Source of the DNA: Pseudomonas sp. R37(2017)
GTDB lineage: Bacteria > Pseudomonadota > Gammaproteobacteria > Pseudomonadales > Pseudomonadaceae
Length of the DNA stretch: 64,000 bases
NCBI RefSeq assembly: GCF_002113375.1
Contig: NZ_NEHO01000013.1
Span: 62,001 to 126,000 of the forward strand
Direction: 5' to 3'
The notes beneath the pieces are model-generated. The model searched no databases. It saw only the letters and a program-made list of their open reading frames with translations, and was not told where the DNA came from. This document shows, one piece after another, positions 36,084 to 45,153 of this stretch. Numbering within the stretch: position 1 is the stretch's first letter; the number at the start of each line of letters is the position of its first letter. Both the position numbers and the translations under genes were made by a program.

Positions 36084-37592
36084 ATGACCAACGCCAATAT
36101 TGACTTCAAAAACCACGTGGAGCAGGAAGCCCTTGCAGGCCGGCTGCCCGTACTCGGCCGTGATCGCGTGTACAAGACGTATGGATCTTTTCTCTGGACA
36201 TGCTGCGCCTTCAGCGCTGCCACTTGGGCGTTTCTCATTGGCAGCTATTTGCCCTATGTCGGTGACTGGCGTCTCGGCGTGATGGGCTACGTAATTGGCT
36301 TGATGATTGGTATGGCCATCGTCACCCTCGCATCAGGAGCGCCCAGCCACAAATACGGCACAGACGTCATCGATAATGCTAAGTCGTCGTTTGGCTACAG
36401 AGGGATTATCGTTCCGATGTTTGGACTGCTTGCCACCCTGGTAGGTTGGTCGTATGTCGTCGAGGCTCTGACTGCTCGCGGCGCCGCCAATATAGCGGCA
36501 ACAATTACAGGTACCGAGGTGACAGGGACATCACATGAACACCTGGTCATCGGCGTTGCCTTGGCCGCCTTGGTGCTGGTATGGGTGATTGCGAGCAAAG
36601 GGCCTAAGCTCTTCGAACGCCTCAATGGCTACATTGGCCCACTGCACATGCTGATCACCTTGGTCATGCTGGGTATCCTGATCCACAGGTTCGGCCTGCA
36701 GCATCTCTGGAGGACCCAGTTGCCTGCAGACCAGATGCTGAGCAAGGACCCTGTCCAAGGGTTTGCCCTGGCTGTTGAGTTCGGGGTTTCGAATTCGATG
36801 ACCTGGTGGCCGGTGATGGGCGGCCTGACCCGTCTCGTAGCGAAGCGCAAACACGTGGTAGGCCCATCGGTGGTTGGTGTAGGTGTATTGGGTGCTGCAT
36901 TCGTTTCAAGCGTCGCCGCGCTGGCTGCCATCAGTGCCGGCACCTACGACCCCACGGTCTGGATGATTGCGGTGGGCGGCCCGGTATTCGGCTCCATTGT
37001 CATGGCGATCGTTCTGACGGCGAACATTGCGACCATGGTGGTCATGATCTATCTCGCAGGCGTCTCGGTACAGCAGATCAAGTTTCTTGCCCGATTGAAG
37101 TGGGAACTGTTGCTAGCCGTCCTGCTGTTGCCAGGCGTTTACTTCGCATTCAAAACCGAATGGTTGCTCTCGGTGGTGATGAGCTGGCTCTCGTACAACG
37201 GTGTCATGTTCGTCGGGATCACCGGCATCACGCTCGTCGATTACTTTATCTTGCGCCGCGAGCAAATCGACGTGACCAGCCTGTTCGCTCACAAGGGTGG
37301 CAAATACGAATTCTGGGGTGGCGTTAACTGGGTAGCGGTCATCATCACTATCGCAGCGACCTTTGGTTACCTCTGGCTATATAACCCAGTTACCGTTGCC
37401 ATGGCTGAACCCTTCCGCTATCTCGGTGCCTCGCTGCCGGTCATTTTGATTTCCGGCGGCGCGTACTACCTGTGCGTGCGCCTGCTGATTTCTCCGATGC
37501 ACAAAGGTGCCTACGATTCGACTTTGGCCGTAATCAGCCGGCCCAGTCTCAATGCTCATCAGGAAGCAGGCACGGTTCCAGTGAGCCTCTGA
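36084..37592 (+). CDS. NCS1-family (cytosine/purine/hydantoin-type) permease
   Basis: A 502-residue transporter with about 12 membrane spans and the NCS1 pattern (LWTCCAFSAATWAF in TM1, FGLLATLVGWSYVVEA, GISGI-like and LVDYFILRR near residue 385). NCS1 permeases import cyclic nitrogen compounds such as cytosine, allantoin, hydantoins or pyridoxine together with H+ or Na+. AGGAGG lies six bases before the ATG. It is the only transporter in the regulon and so the best hint that the substrate is a nitrogen heterocycle. Confidence 0.88.
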   Translation: MTNANIDFKNHVEQEALAGRLPVLGRDRVYKTYGSFLWTCCAFSAATWAFLIGSYLPYVGDWRLGVMGYVIGLMIGMAIVTLASGAPSHKYGTDVIDNAKSSFGYRGIIVPMFGLLATLVGWSYVVEALTARGAANIAATITGTEVTGTSHEHLVIGVALAALVLVWVIASKGPKLFERLNGYIGPLHMLITLVMLGILIHRFGLQHLWRTQLPADQMLSKDPVQGFALAVEFGVSNSMTWWPVMGGLTRLVAKRKHVVGPSVVGVGVLGAAFVSSVAALAAISAGTYDPTVWMIAVGGPVFGSIVMAIVLTANIATMVVMIYLAGVSVQQIKFLARLKWELLLAVLLLPGVYFAFKTEWLLSVVMSWLSYNGVMFVGITGITLVDYFILRREQIDVTSLFAHKGGKYEFWGGVNWVAVIITIAATFGYLWLYNPVTVAMAEPFRYLGASLPVILISGGAYYLCVRLLISPMHKGAYDSTLAVISRPSLNAHQEAGTVPVSL

Positions 37593-37597
37593 TCCAT

Positions 37598-37627
37598 TGA
37601 TGAGGAGAGCCGTAGCGCTCTCCCATC
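37598..37627 (+). other. hairpin between permease and acetoacetate-decarboxylase-like gene
   Basis: GGAGAGC-N6-GCTCTCC inside a GATG/CATC outer pair, without a T run. It may be an mRNA processing or stability element inside the operon. Confidence 0.4.
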
Positions 37628-37708
37628 TCCTTTCCCGAACAGCTATCCGCCACGCGTTCCTTCGAGCGCTCAGACTTTAGCGCCCGTAGAAAAACAAGGA
37701 GACATCCC

Positions 37709-38491
37709 ATGGGGTTTATAAAAACAGCCGAAGAAGTCAAAGAAATCCAGAAGCTGCTTGCTGATGGAAAGTTCACCACTGAGGGTGTGACGGTTGAGTT
37801 CGAGACCACACCTGAGTTCGTACGCAGCGTACTGGCTCCATGCTTCGAGCCCGGCGACACGCCTACCGCCTATGTAAACATTTCGAAATGGCAAAGCGCG
37901 ATGTGCGGCGAGTTCGATTGCGCCATTGTGTTCCTGAAGTGCCGATACAAAGAATACGAAGGCACCACCATGTTGTGGATCATCGTCAGCGGTGACATGC
38001 CTGTGAGTATCGGTCGCGAAATGTGGGGAGAGCCAAAGAAAACAGGTACCACCCAAGTGTATATGGACGGCCACCAATTCTATGGATTTGCTGAGCGTAA
38101 CGGCCAACGCCTGATCGAGATTAGTGCCGAGTTTGGTGAAGACCAAGGCCCGGTCAGCTTCGAAGGCTTGGACTTCGAATTGAAAGCAAGCCCCCATGTC
38201 AAAGGCATTGGCCTGCAGGACAAGGTCATTCTCACTTGCATGAAAAACATGGAGAACTACCGCGTTCGCCGTGAGGGCATCGCCACGCTCAAGCTTACCG
38301 GCAACGAGTTCGACCCACTGGACACCATCCCGGTGGTGTCGGTTGGCAAGGCCTACTACTCGCAAGGTGAGTCTTCCTGGGTTGTGCCATGGTTCGACAC
38401 CCTGGAAGACCCAGATGCCTACGTGCCGTTCATCTACGGCCAGAAGTTCGACGACTTCCGTCTGTTCCATAAGGCCAAGCGCTTTAAGTAG
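37709..38491 (+). CDS. acetoacetate decarboxylase family protein
   Basis: A 260-residue ADC-fold protein. The Schiff-base region REMWGEPKK is at about residues 104-112 and offers the Lys candidates; YSQGESSWVVPW is near the C-terminus. Authentic acetoacetate decarboxylase makes acetone and CO2; many relatives act as aldolase-dehydratases or lyases on other keto acids. Last gene of the regulon, downstream of the permease and probably co-transcribed. With the cupin and hydrolase it suggests a 3-keto or diketo acid intermediate. Confidence 0.83.
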   Translation: MGFIKTAEEVKEIQKLLADGKFTTEGVTVEFETTPEFVRSVLAPCFEPGDTPTAYVNISKWQSAMCGEFDCAIVFLKCRYKEYEGTTMLWIIVSGDMPVSIGREMWGEPKKTGTTQVYMDGHQFYGFAERNGQRLIEISAEFGEDQGPVSFEGLDFELKASPHVKGIGLQDKVILTCMKNMENYRVRREGIATLKLTGNEFDPLDTIPVVSVGKAYYSQGESSWVVPWFDTLEDPDAYVPFIYGQKFDDFRLFHKAKRFK

Positions 38492-38505
38492 GAGTCGGCC
38501 CAGAC

Positions 38506-38529
38506 GTGAGGCGCCCTGGGGTGCCTCAC
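38506..38529 (+). terminator. probable terminator at the end of the regulon
   Basis: GTGAGGCGCCC/GGGTGCCTCAC hairpin with one wobble pair, followed only by a weak TTATTATT tract. Confidence 0.6.
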
Positions 38530-38680
38530 TTATTATTCCGCCTGGTCATCTCATTTGGCGCAAGCGAAGTCTTGAATTCTTGGGAGTCTTTTACAAACAA
38601 GTCAGAGGCCCATCATGAACATAAATCTGTGAACATTAGATTCCGCAAATTGTGGGAGATCCTGGTAATGATTGAGCAAA

Positions 38681-38694
38681 GTTCACTTATGAAC
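38681..38694. promoter_or_regulatory. operator-like palindrome upstream of the porin gene
   Basis: GTTCA-CTTA-TGAAC, a perfect 5-bp inverted repeat; TGAACA also occurs twice about 60 bases earlier. The rest of the 382-base gap before the porin shows no gene. Confidence 0.4.
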
Positions 38695-38873
38695 AAATCA
38701 CATCGGCCACTTGTTAAATCGTGTATGTTCGTGAGCGTGCCAGGCCACTGATTCATCAGTCCGTTTCTCCTCAGGTTTACCTCAGCACAACATTTCCAAA
38801 TACGCACATTCGTACAATCGCACTGCTCCAGATGCCCATGAGAATCCCCATTCCCAAATGGAACGACTCGCTC

Positions 38874-40235
38874 ATGCAGCCCGCATCGATAGTCTTCATT
38901 ACCGCTCAAAGACACAGGAAGTTGACTCAACTTCGCGTCACTCACTGGCTTATGCTCATCGCCACCGCCAGCGGGACAGCCTTGGCCGGCGAGCCTGAAG
39001 CGCAAGGTTTTGTCGACGGTTCGACCCTCAACGTACTGGACCGGAATTTTTTCCTGCAAAGTGACTACCGATCCCCCTCTGCGGCGAAGCAAAACTACAA
39101 ACAGGAATGGGCTCAGGGTTTTATCGTTTCGTCTGCCTCCGGTTTTACCCCCGGTACTCTCGGTTTCGGCGTCGATGCCCACGGTTTTCTCGGTGTGAAA
39201 CTGGATGGCGGCAAGGGCCATGCCGGTACGGGCTTGCTGCCGCTGGATTCGGACGGCCGCAGTGAGAGTAACTACTCCAGCGCCGGTGGCGCGTTGAAAA
39301 TGCGCACGTCAAGAACCACCCTGGCCTACGGTGAGATGACCGTGGAAACCCCGGTGTTCGACACCGGCGACAAACGCCTGCAACCGGAATACGCCACGGG
39401 TTTTCTGCTCGACAGTCACGAGTATGCCGACGTGCATGTCCAGGCTGGGCACTTCACTGCGTTCAAGAATCAGGATGCCACGACCAGCAAAGGTGACTTC
39501 ACCGGCTATGGGGTGAGCACCGATACCGGCGGCATCGGTTTCCTCGGTGCCCAATTGTTCGAAGACCAGCCGTTGGGCGGCGCCCTGTACGCTTCCGAGT
39601 TGACCGAGACCTGGCGTCAGTACTACGCCAACCTGCATCTGAAGCAATCCGGGTTGTTGCTCGACGGCAATGTTTATCACACTCGGGATTACGGCGATGC
39701 CGTGGCCGGAGCGATCGATAACACCGCCTATAGCTTGTCGGGAAAATTTACCCTCGGTGCCCAGGGCTTCACCGTGGCTTATCAGAAAGTCCAGGGTGAC
39801 ACACCGTTCGACTTTGTCGGCGGCGACTCGATCTACCTCGCCAACTCAATCAAATACGCCGACTTCAATGGTCCCGGGGAAAGCTCGTGGCAGGCCCGCT
39901 ATGACCTCGACCTGGCCACCTTCGGCATCCCCGGTTGGACGTTCATGACCCGCTATGTCAACGGACGCGACATTGACGGCACCCATGCCCCCCAAGGTGG
40001 CGGGTACAACCCGTTTGACCCGCAGACCGGCCAGTTCGTCCCGCAACAAGGGGACGGCGGACGGCACTGGGAGCGGGACATCGATCTGCACTACATCGTG
40101 CAATCGGGGCCGGCAAAGGACTTGTCCATGAAGCTGTCCCATGTGACCCATCGGGCCAATGCCGCCCAGGCCGGGGATGACATCGACAGGATTTACATCG
40201 TCATCGAGTACCCGCTGACCTTCGGGCATCTTTAA
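38874..40235 (+). CDS. OprD-family outer membrane porin
   Basis: About 453 residues. The mature part begins near AGEPEAQGFVDGSTLNVLDRN, followed by typical OprD strands (QEWAQGFIVSSASGF, VGVDAHGFLG-like, late IVIEYPL). OprD porins admit basic amino acids, aromatic acids or other small carboxylates. The start is uncertain: ATGs at 38832, 38838 and 38874 all give an over-long signal peptide, and a TTG at 38922 would give a normal one but with poor ribosome-site spacing. It follows the regulon and converges with a LysR gene; it carries no regulon box. Confidence 0.82.
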   Translation: MQPASIVFITAQRHRKLTQLRVTHWLMLIATASGTALAGEPEAQGFVDGSTLNVLDRNFFLQSDYRSPSAAKQNYKQEWAQGFIVSSASGFTPGTLGFGVDAHGFLGVKLDGGKGHAGTGLLPLDSDGRSESNYSSAGGALKMRTSRTTLAYGEMTVETPVFDTGDKRLQPEYATGFLLDSHEYADVHVQAGHFTAFKNQDATTSKGDFTGYGVSTDTGGIGFLGAQLFEDQPLGGALYASELTETWRQYYANLHLKQSGLLLDGNVYHTRDYGDAVAGAIDNTAYSLSGKFTLGAQGFTVAYQKVQGDTPFDFVGGDSIYLANSIKYADFNGPGESSWQARYDLDLATFGIPGWTFMTRYVNGRDIDGTHAPQGGGYNPFDPQTGQFVPQQGDGGRHWERDIDLHYIVQSGPAKDLSMKLSHVTHRANAAQAGDDIDRIYIVIEYPLTFGHL

Positions 40236-40241
40236 CCCTGA

Positions 40242-41120
40242 CTACGCCAGCTGCGTCAGCGCCTCTTCCACCGCTGCCACCACGCGGTTGCCCTTGGCGC
40301 CTGGAAGCCTCCAGGTGGCGATTGCCATGCCAAGCGAAACCGCTTGATCGATAGGCGCAACCAGTTCGCCATTGTCCAGATATCGCTGGACCAGGCTGCG
40401 GCGGCCGATCAGTACACCGGCTGCCAGCAATGCTTGCTGCACGGCGATGGAGTACAGGGAAAATCCGGGGCCGCGGGCCACGAATTTCTGATTGGGCATG
40501 ACTGAGCGAGTCCAGACCTCCCAGTCATTCCATCCCACATCCGCGATGCAGCGAACATTGGCGAGATCGCCAGGATGTGTGATTTGGGCTGCCAACGCAG
40601 GCGCACAAACCGGCAGTACCTCCTCGACGGCGATCATGCGCTGCCCGCGCTCGAGCCGCTCGGTGTAGAACAGGCAGAGATCGAACGGGCTGCGTTTGAG
40701 GTTGGGCGGTTCATCGACCGCAGTGACCGAGATCTCGATCGGGGCCAGGATTTCGGTAAGACGTGGCAGGCGCGGCCCGATCCACAATTGCGCCAGCGCC
40801 GGAGAGGTGACGATATGCACCCGCTGGGGTGCCGAGAGTCGCCGGAGGGTTCGGGCGGCCTCCTCTACGGCATCGAATGCCTGGATGAATGGCTCCTTCA
40901 TGCTTTCGCCCAGAGCCGTCAGCCGGACACCCTTTGCATGGCGCTCGAACAGGGCCGCGCCGTACTCATTTTCCAGTGCCTTGATCTGCGCGGCGATAGC
41001 GCCCGGCGTGACCTTCAGCTCATTTGCCGCCCGGGCGAAACCGCCAAGACGGGCCGACGCCTCGAACGCGCGTAGAGCGTTCAGTTGCAATGTGTGCCTG
41101 GTCGGCGAGTCAAGATGCAT
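40242..41120 (-). CDS. LysR-family regulator (GcvA-like)
   Basis: A 292-residue LysR protein with a helix-turn-helix at about residues 13-70 (GGFARAANELKVTPGAIAAQIKALE) and GcvA-like features (LNALRAFEASARLGGF). It is divergent from the azlCD pair at 41268 with 147 bases between, so probably their regulator. It converges with the porin gene only six bases apart. Confidence 0.9.
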   Translation of the reverse strand: MHLDSPTRHTLQLNALRAFEASARLGGFARAANELKVTPGAIAAQIKALENEYGAALFERHAKGVRLTALGESMKEPFIQAFDAVEEAARTLRRLSAPQRVHIVTSPALAQLWIGPRLPRLTEILAPIEISVTAVDEPPNLKRSPFDLCLFYTERLERGQRMIAVEEVLPVCAPALAAQITHPGDLANVRCIADVGWNDWEVWTRSVMPNQKFVARGPGFSLYSIAVQQALLAAGVLIGRRSLVQRYLDNGELVAPIDQAVSLGMAIATWRLPGAKGNRVVAAVEEALTQLA

Positions 41121-41267
41121 AGCGTGAGCCTCATTTTTTCTAGGCCTAATATTCCAGAAATCTGCCGTTGTTCCCAGTTGGCACGCGCATTATGTTGATC
41201 AGGCGCCACCCGCTGAAGCCAGGCACTGTGCGCAGCGATCAGCCTGATCACTATTCAAGGAACTCAA

Positions 41268-42005
41268 ATGAAATATCGAAGTGGGACACATGCGCTCGTG
41301 CACGGTGCTCACACCGCCCTCCCCTTGACCACCGGGGTCATTCCTTTCGGGCTGATCGCCGGCGTCACGGCTGTCGGCCTGGGGATGTCACCCACCACCG
41401 CCATGGGCATGACGCTGCTGTTCTATTCAGGGTCGGCGCAGATCGCGGTCCTGCAGTTGCTGCAGAACGGCGCCCTGCCATTGACCATGGTGATTACCGC
41501 ACTCGTCATCAATCTTCGCTTTCTGATGTACAGCGCATCGCTGGCGCCTCACCTGCACCACTTGCCCCGGCGCAGCACCTGGCCTCTGTCGTACCTGCTC
41601 TCCGACCAGGTGTTCGCGCTGTTCAGCCTGAGATCGGCCTCGGGTGAACTGGGACGATTCGCTTTCCACTACTACGCCGGTACGGCGGTCGTGTTGTGGG
41701 TCGGCTGGAATCTATCGGTGCTGGCGGGAGTATTCCTGGGAGCACGCATTCCCGAATCCTGGTCATTGGGCTTTGCGGTTCCCTTGTCCTTTCTGGCACT
41801 TCTGATCCCCAGTATCCGTAGCGCGGCAACCCTCTGCGCAGCCATGGCGGGAGGTTCGCTGGCGGTACTGGCAGTCGACTTGCCCTACAACCTGGGCATG
41901 CTGGCGGCGTCCCTCGGCGGCGTTATTGCGGGGCTTGCCGTCGAGCATCTGCAAAAAGGCTCGCTGACTTCACAAAGCGAAGACGCCGAACAGGAGGCAT
42001 CATGA
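41268..42005 (+). CDS. azlC: AzlC family branched-chain amino acid exporter, large subunit
   Basis: A 245-residue membrane protein with the AzlC pattern (PFGLIAGVTAVGLGMSPTTAMGM; FYSGSAQIAVLQLL near residue 58) and multiple spans. With AzlD it forms an exporter of branched-chain or related amino acids. Its stop overlaps the azlD start by four bases. Confidence 0.9.
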   Translation: MKYRSGTHALVHGAHTALPLTTGVIPFGLIAGVTAVGLGMSPTTAMGMTLLFYSGSAQIAVLQLLQNGALPLTMVITALVINLRFLMYSASLAPHLHHLPRRSTWPLSYLLSDQVFALFSLRSASGELGRFAFHYYAGTAVVLWVGWNLSVLAGVFLGARIPESWSLGFAVPLSFLALLIPSIRSAATLCAAMAGGSLAVLAVDLPYNLGMLAASLGGVIAGLAVEHLQKGSLTSQSEDAEQEAS

Positions 42006-42328
42006 GTGAGCTATCCCAGTGGGGCCTGTTCCTGTTGATCGGCGCAGGCACCTTCGCGATTCGGCTGTCCTTTATCGAATTTTATGGAAGCCTGCGCATT
42101 CCACCGCTCCTTCGCCGTGCCTTGCTGTACGTACCGGCGAGTGTGCTGGCAGCGCTGGTGTTGCCGGCGGTGATGTACCAGGATCGACATGCGCCGTTCG
42201 ACTGGAGCAATCCACAAATTCCCGCGGCGATACTCGCAAGCCTGGTGGCCTGGCGAACTCGCAGCTCATTGCTCACGCTGGGGGTCGGGATGGGGGCCTT
42301 GTGGGCCCTGAAAGGCTGGGGCATCTAG
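42002..42328 (+). CDS. azlD: AzlD family small subunit
   Basis: A 108-residue protein with about three or four spans and the AzlD features GTFAIRLSFIEFYG and RALLYVPASVLAALVLPAV. It is the partner of AzlC and is translationally coupled through the ATGA overlap. Confidence 0.9.
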   Translation: MSELSQWGLFLLIGAGTFAIRLSFIEFYGSLRIPPLLRRALLYVPASVLAALVLPAVMYQDRHAPFDWSNPQIPAAILASLVAWRTRSSLLTLGVGMGALWALKGWGI

Positions 42329-42610
42329 AGGCCTGTCTATTGCAGCCACGCCAGCATCGACAATTGCTACAGCATGCCCCCCCGCTCTTCCCCACTTTGC
42401 GCTGAATGTGACGAAAGTGGCTGTGGTTCCATCAGTGACCCTATAGGCCTGAACACAGAAGCCGTCACTGGCATGCTTTCTGGACAGGCACAACATGGAA
42501 GTCACGGAACAAAAACTCACGGATGTCCTGACCCACTTTGCCCCGGGCATCAGCACTCGCGGCAAAGACCCAGCGCTTAAGGCATAAGCACCATTAAGGC
42601 ATCGCCCACC

Positions 42611-43834
42611 ATGCACCCGCTACGACATACGCTGCACAACGAACTGCACGCCCGCCCCTCCCTGTACTTCAGCGAGCCGGCCTATGTATTTCACCTGGCC
42701 ATCATGGGCAATGAAGACGAACGACAGGCACTGCTCGACAGCCTCTACCCCGAGCCGGTCGATGATGAGGCGCCCCAAGGCATCACCAGGCTCGACGGAC
42801 ACTGGTTGAAATGGGAGCGCCATGCCGAATTCTTTACCCTCACTTACGTCGTCCCCACCACCTCGGATAGCCCGCACTGGATTGCCTTGCCCGAGGCCCT
42901 GGCGGCGAAAATCAGTCCCTACACCCAGTTGTTGATCAACAGCGTGCAAATTGTGGTGCGCAACAAGCAGTCCTGGGGAGGCGATCACACGGAATACGGG
43001 TTCAAGGACCCTTGCGGCTCGTCCATTGGCGGCGGCGATGCGGCGGTGTGGAGCGACTTCCGGTTGAGCGAAGGCGGCGAGAACAGGTTTTTGTTCATCA
43101 ATCATCACCTCAACGCCTACCGCCAGGGGCGGATGATTCGCCGGCTGCTCGAGATTGAAACCTACCGCATGATGGCCTCGCTCTCGCTTCCAGCGGCCAA
43201 GCAATTGAGCGCGCAACTCAATGTTTTCGACAGAACCCTGGCCGACCTGTCGGAGCGAAATGCCGCCCCCGATACCAGCAATGCCAAAGAACTGCTGACA
43301 GAAATTGCGGCGTTGTCGGCACAAGTCGTCAGCCTCTCCGCCAGGCACCGTCACCGCTTCAGCGCCACTCAAGCCTACGCGCAACTGGTCTTCGAACGAC
43401 TGGCAGAACTGCGGGAGGATCGCGCCGGTGACTGCCAGCGCCTGGGCATCTTCATCGAGCGGCGCTTCAAACCGACGGTCAGGTACTGCGCCGTGACGGA
43501 ACAACGGCTCGACGTGCTGGGCAAGAGCGTGGCCAATCTGGGGGAGCTCCTGCAGGCCCGCGTCCAGGTGGAAATGGAAGAACAGAATGCCGAAATCCTG
43601 AAAAGCCTGAATGCCCGCGCCGATGCGCAGATCAAGATTCAGCGAGCGGTCGAAGGGCTCTCCATCATCGCCATCACTTACTACGTACTGAGCTTGTTCA
43701 AATTGCTGTATTCGGGCATCCATGAACTGGGAGTGGGCTTGTCGCCGCGAGCGGCCATCCTGGTAATGGCGCCTGTTGCAGCGCTTGTACTGCTGAATAT
43801 TCTGTTGCGGATCAGGGCCGTGAAAAAACACTGA
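42611..43834 (+). CDS. DUF3422 family membrane protein
   Basis: A 407-residue protein of the DUF3422 family. The N-terminal conserved start is LHNELHARPSLYF; a long helical, probably coiled-coil, middle follows (about 170-340), then two C-terminal membrane spans (about 348-372 and 380-402). Function is unknown. It stands alone, 282 bases after azlD. Confidence 0.88.
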   Translation: MHPLRHTLHNELHARPSLYFSEPAYVFHLAIMGNEDERQALLDSLYPEPVDDEAPQGITRLDGHWLKWERHAEFFTLTYVVPTTSDSPHWIALPEALAAKISPYTQLLINSVQIVVRNKQSWGGDHTEYGFKDPCGSSIGGGDAAVWSDFRLSEGGENRFLFINHHLNAYRQGRMIRRLLEIETYRMMASLSLPAAKQLSAQLNVFDRTLADLSERNAAPDTSNAKELLTEIAALSAQVVSLSARHRHRFSATQAYAQLVFERLAELREDRAGDCQRLGIFIERRFKPTVRYCAVTEQRLDVLGKSVANLGELLQARVQVEMEEQNAEILKSLNARADAQIKIQRAVEGLSIIAITYYVLSLFKLLYSGIHELGVGLSPRAAILVMAPVAALVLLNILLRIRAVKKH

Positions 43835-44253
43835 ATGATTCCCGGACAATCGGCTGCATAGCGTTTAATCCCGTAGACCGCCGAGAATCCAGTTCCTGGT
43901 TCGTTCAGTCGCCATCCTCAAATCCAGACCCGGCTTTGAGGATGTGCGAGACTCTACTTGCCATCCCCCTTCCCCGACTCACAGCTTGCATCCCCCCGCT
44001 AATACCCATTTCACATTCCTTCCCAACCACATAAGCCGCGTTCCAACTCCTCACCCCAATAATTAACTTTAAGTAAATAGTGTAGTAACCGGGACCCAAT
44101 TCAATCACTTCAACTGAACTGTTAATTTTACCTCAGCGCCTTAACCATGCATTCCATGCGGGATTTTCCTGCACGGCCTGTCGGTGCCCTTTTGCACAAC
44201 CCTAAGCGCCAAAACAAAAAACCAAGCCTTGAGATGCAGTGAGGAAAATCAAA
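43835..44253. other. intergenic region before the tartrate dehydratase genes
   Basis: No gene seen. It holds a 10-bp perfect stem CATCCTCAAA/TTTGAGGATG (43913-43922 and 43935-43944), an AT-rich promoter-like stretch around 44055-44085, and a weak, shorter version (31 bases, not 35) of the AGTG...TCACT motif seen at the other tartrate promoters. Confidence 0.5.
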
Positions 44254-45153
44254 GTGGATAAAGACACAGCCGTTGATTCGCTGACCGATGTGATGGCCAA
44301 GTTCACGGCCTATATCGGCAAACGCCTGCCCACCGACGTAAAGAAAAAAACCGCCCAGTTACGCGCTGCGGAAACCAACCCGCTGGCCATTGCCGTGTAT
44401 GACTCCATGGCCGAGAATCAGGAATACGCCGACAAGCTGGACCGACCCAGCTGCCAGGACACCGGTGTCATTCAGTACTTCATCAGTGCCGGTGCCCGGT
44501 TCCCCCTCCTGGGCGAGTTGGAGAGCATCCTGGAAAACGCCACGCGCGAGGCCACCATCAAGGGGCCGCTGCGTCATAACGCGGTAGAGACCTTTGTCGA
44601 GAAAAACACCGGCACAAATACCGGCTCGAAGATTCCATGGCTGGACTGGGAAATCATCCCGGATGCCGACTATGCGTTGATCGACGTTTACATGGCCGGT
44701 GGCGGTTGCACCTTGCCTGGCTCGGCCAAGGTGTTGATGCCGGGTCAGGGTTACGAGGGTGTGACCGAGTTTGTCTTTGACGTGATCACCTCGCGCGGCG
44801 TCAATGCCTGCCCGCCGCTGTTGGTTGGCGTGGGTGTCTCGACGTCTGTGGAGACGGCTGCCCGCTTGTCCAAGCGTGCCATTCTGCGCCCGGTGGACTC
44901 CAGTCACCCGAACGAAAGCGCAGCGCTCATGGAGCAATTGCTGGAGGAAGGCCTGAACGAGGTGGGCATCGGCCCGCAGGGTCTGACCGGTAACAGCAGT
45001 GTCATGGGGGTGAACATCGAGTCCTCGGCGCGTCACCCTTCCACTATTGGCGTGGCCGTATCCACCGGTTGCTGGGCCCATCGCCGCGGCAAGATCCGTA
45101 TCAACGCCGACCTTTCCTACGACATCCTCTCCCATGAAGGAGTAGTACTGTGA
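44254..45153 (+). CDS. ttdA: L(+)-tartrate dehydratase alpha subunit (class I fumarase type)
   Basis: A 299-residue 4Fe-4S hydro-lyase subunit. Cluster and active-site Cys are in RPSCQDTG (about residue 68), GGGCTLPGS (about 153) and STGCWAHRRG (about 279). The length matches E. coli TtdA; fused class I fumarases are much longer. It dehydrates tartrate to oxaloacetate together with TtdB. I prefer the GTG at 44254, with GAGG nine bases upstream; a GTG at 44239 is in frame but overlaps that site. Fumarate or mesaconate activity is a possible alternative; the neighbours favour tartrate. Confidence 0.85.
   Translation: MDKDTAVDSLTDVMAKFTAYIGKRLPTDVKKKTAQLRAAETNPLAIAVYDSMAENQEYADKLDRPSCQDTGVIQYFISAGARFPLLGELESILENATREATIKGPLRHNAVETFVEKNTGTNTGSKIPWLDWEIIPDADYALIDVYMAGGGCTLPGSAKVLMPGQGYEGVTEFVFDVITSRGVNACPPLLVGVGVSTSVETAARLSKRAILRPVDSSHPNESAALMEQLLEEGLNEVGIGPQGLTGNSSVMGVNIESSARHPSTIGVAVSTGCWAHRRGKIRINADLSYDILSHEGVVL

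Noticed and set aside
37598..37627. Terminator between the NCS1 permease and the ADC-like gene
   Set aside because: The stem is good but has no T run, and the ADC-like gene has no regulon box of its own, so read-through is more likely.
42495..42587. A 30-codon ORF (starts MEVTEQKL) upstream of the DUF3422 gene
   Set aside because: No ribosome binding site, no family match, and 23 bases from the next gene without overlap; not enough to call it a gene.
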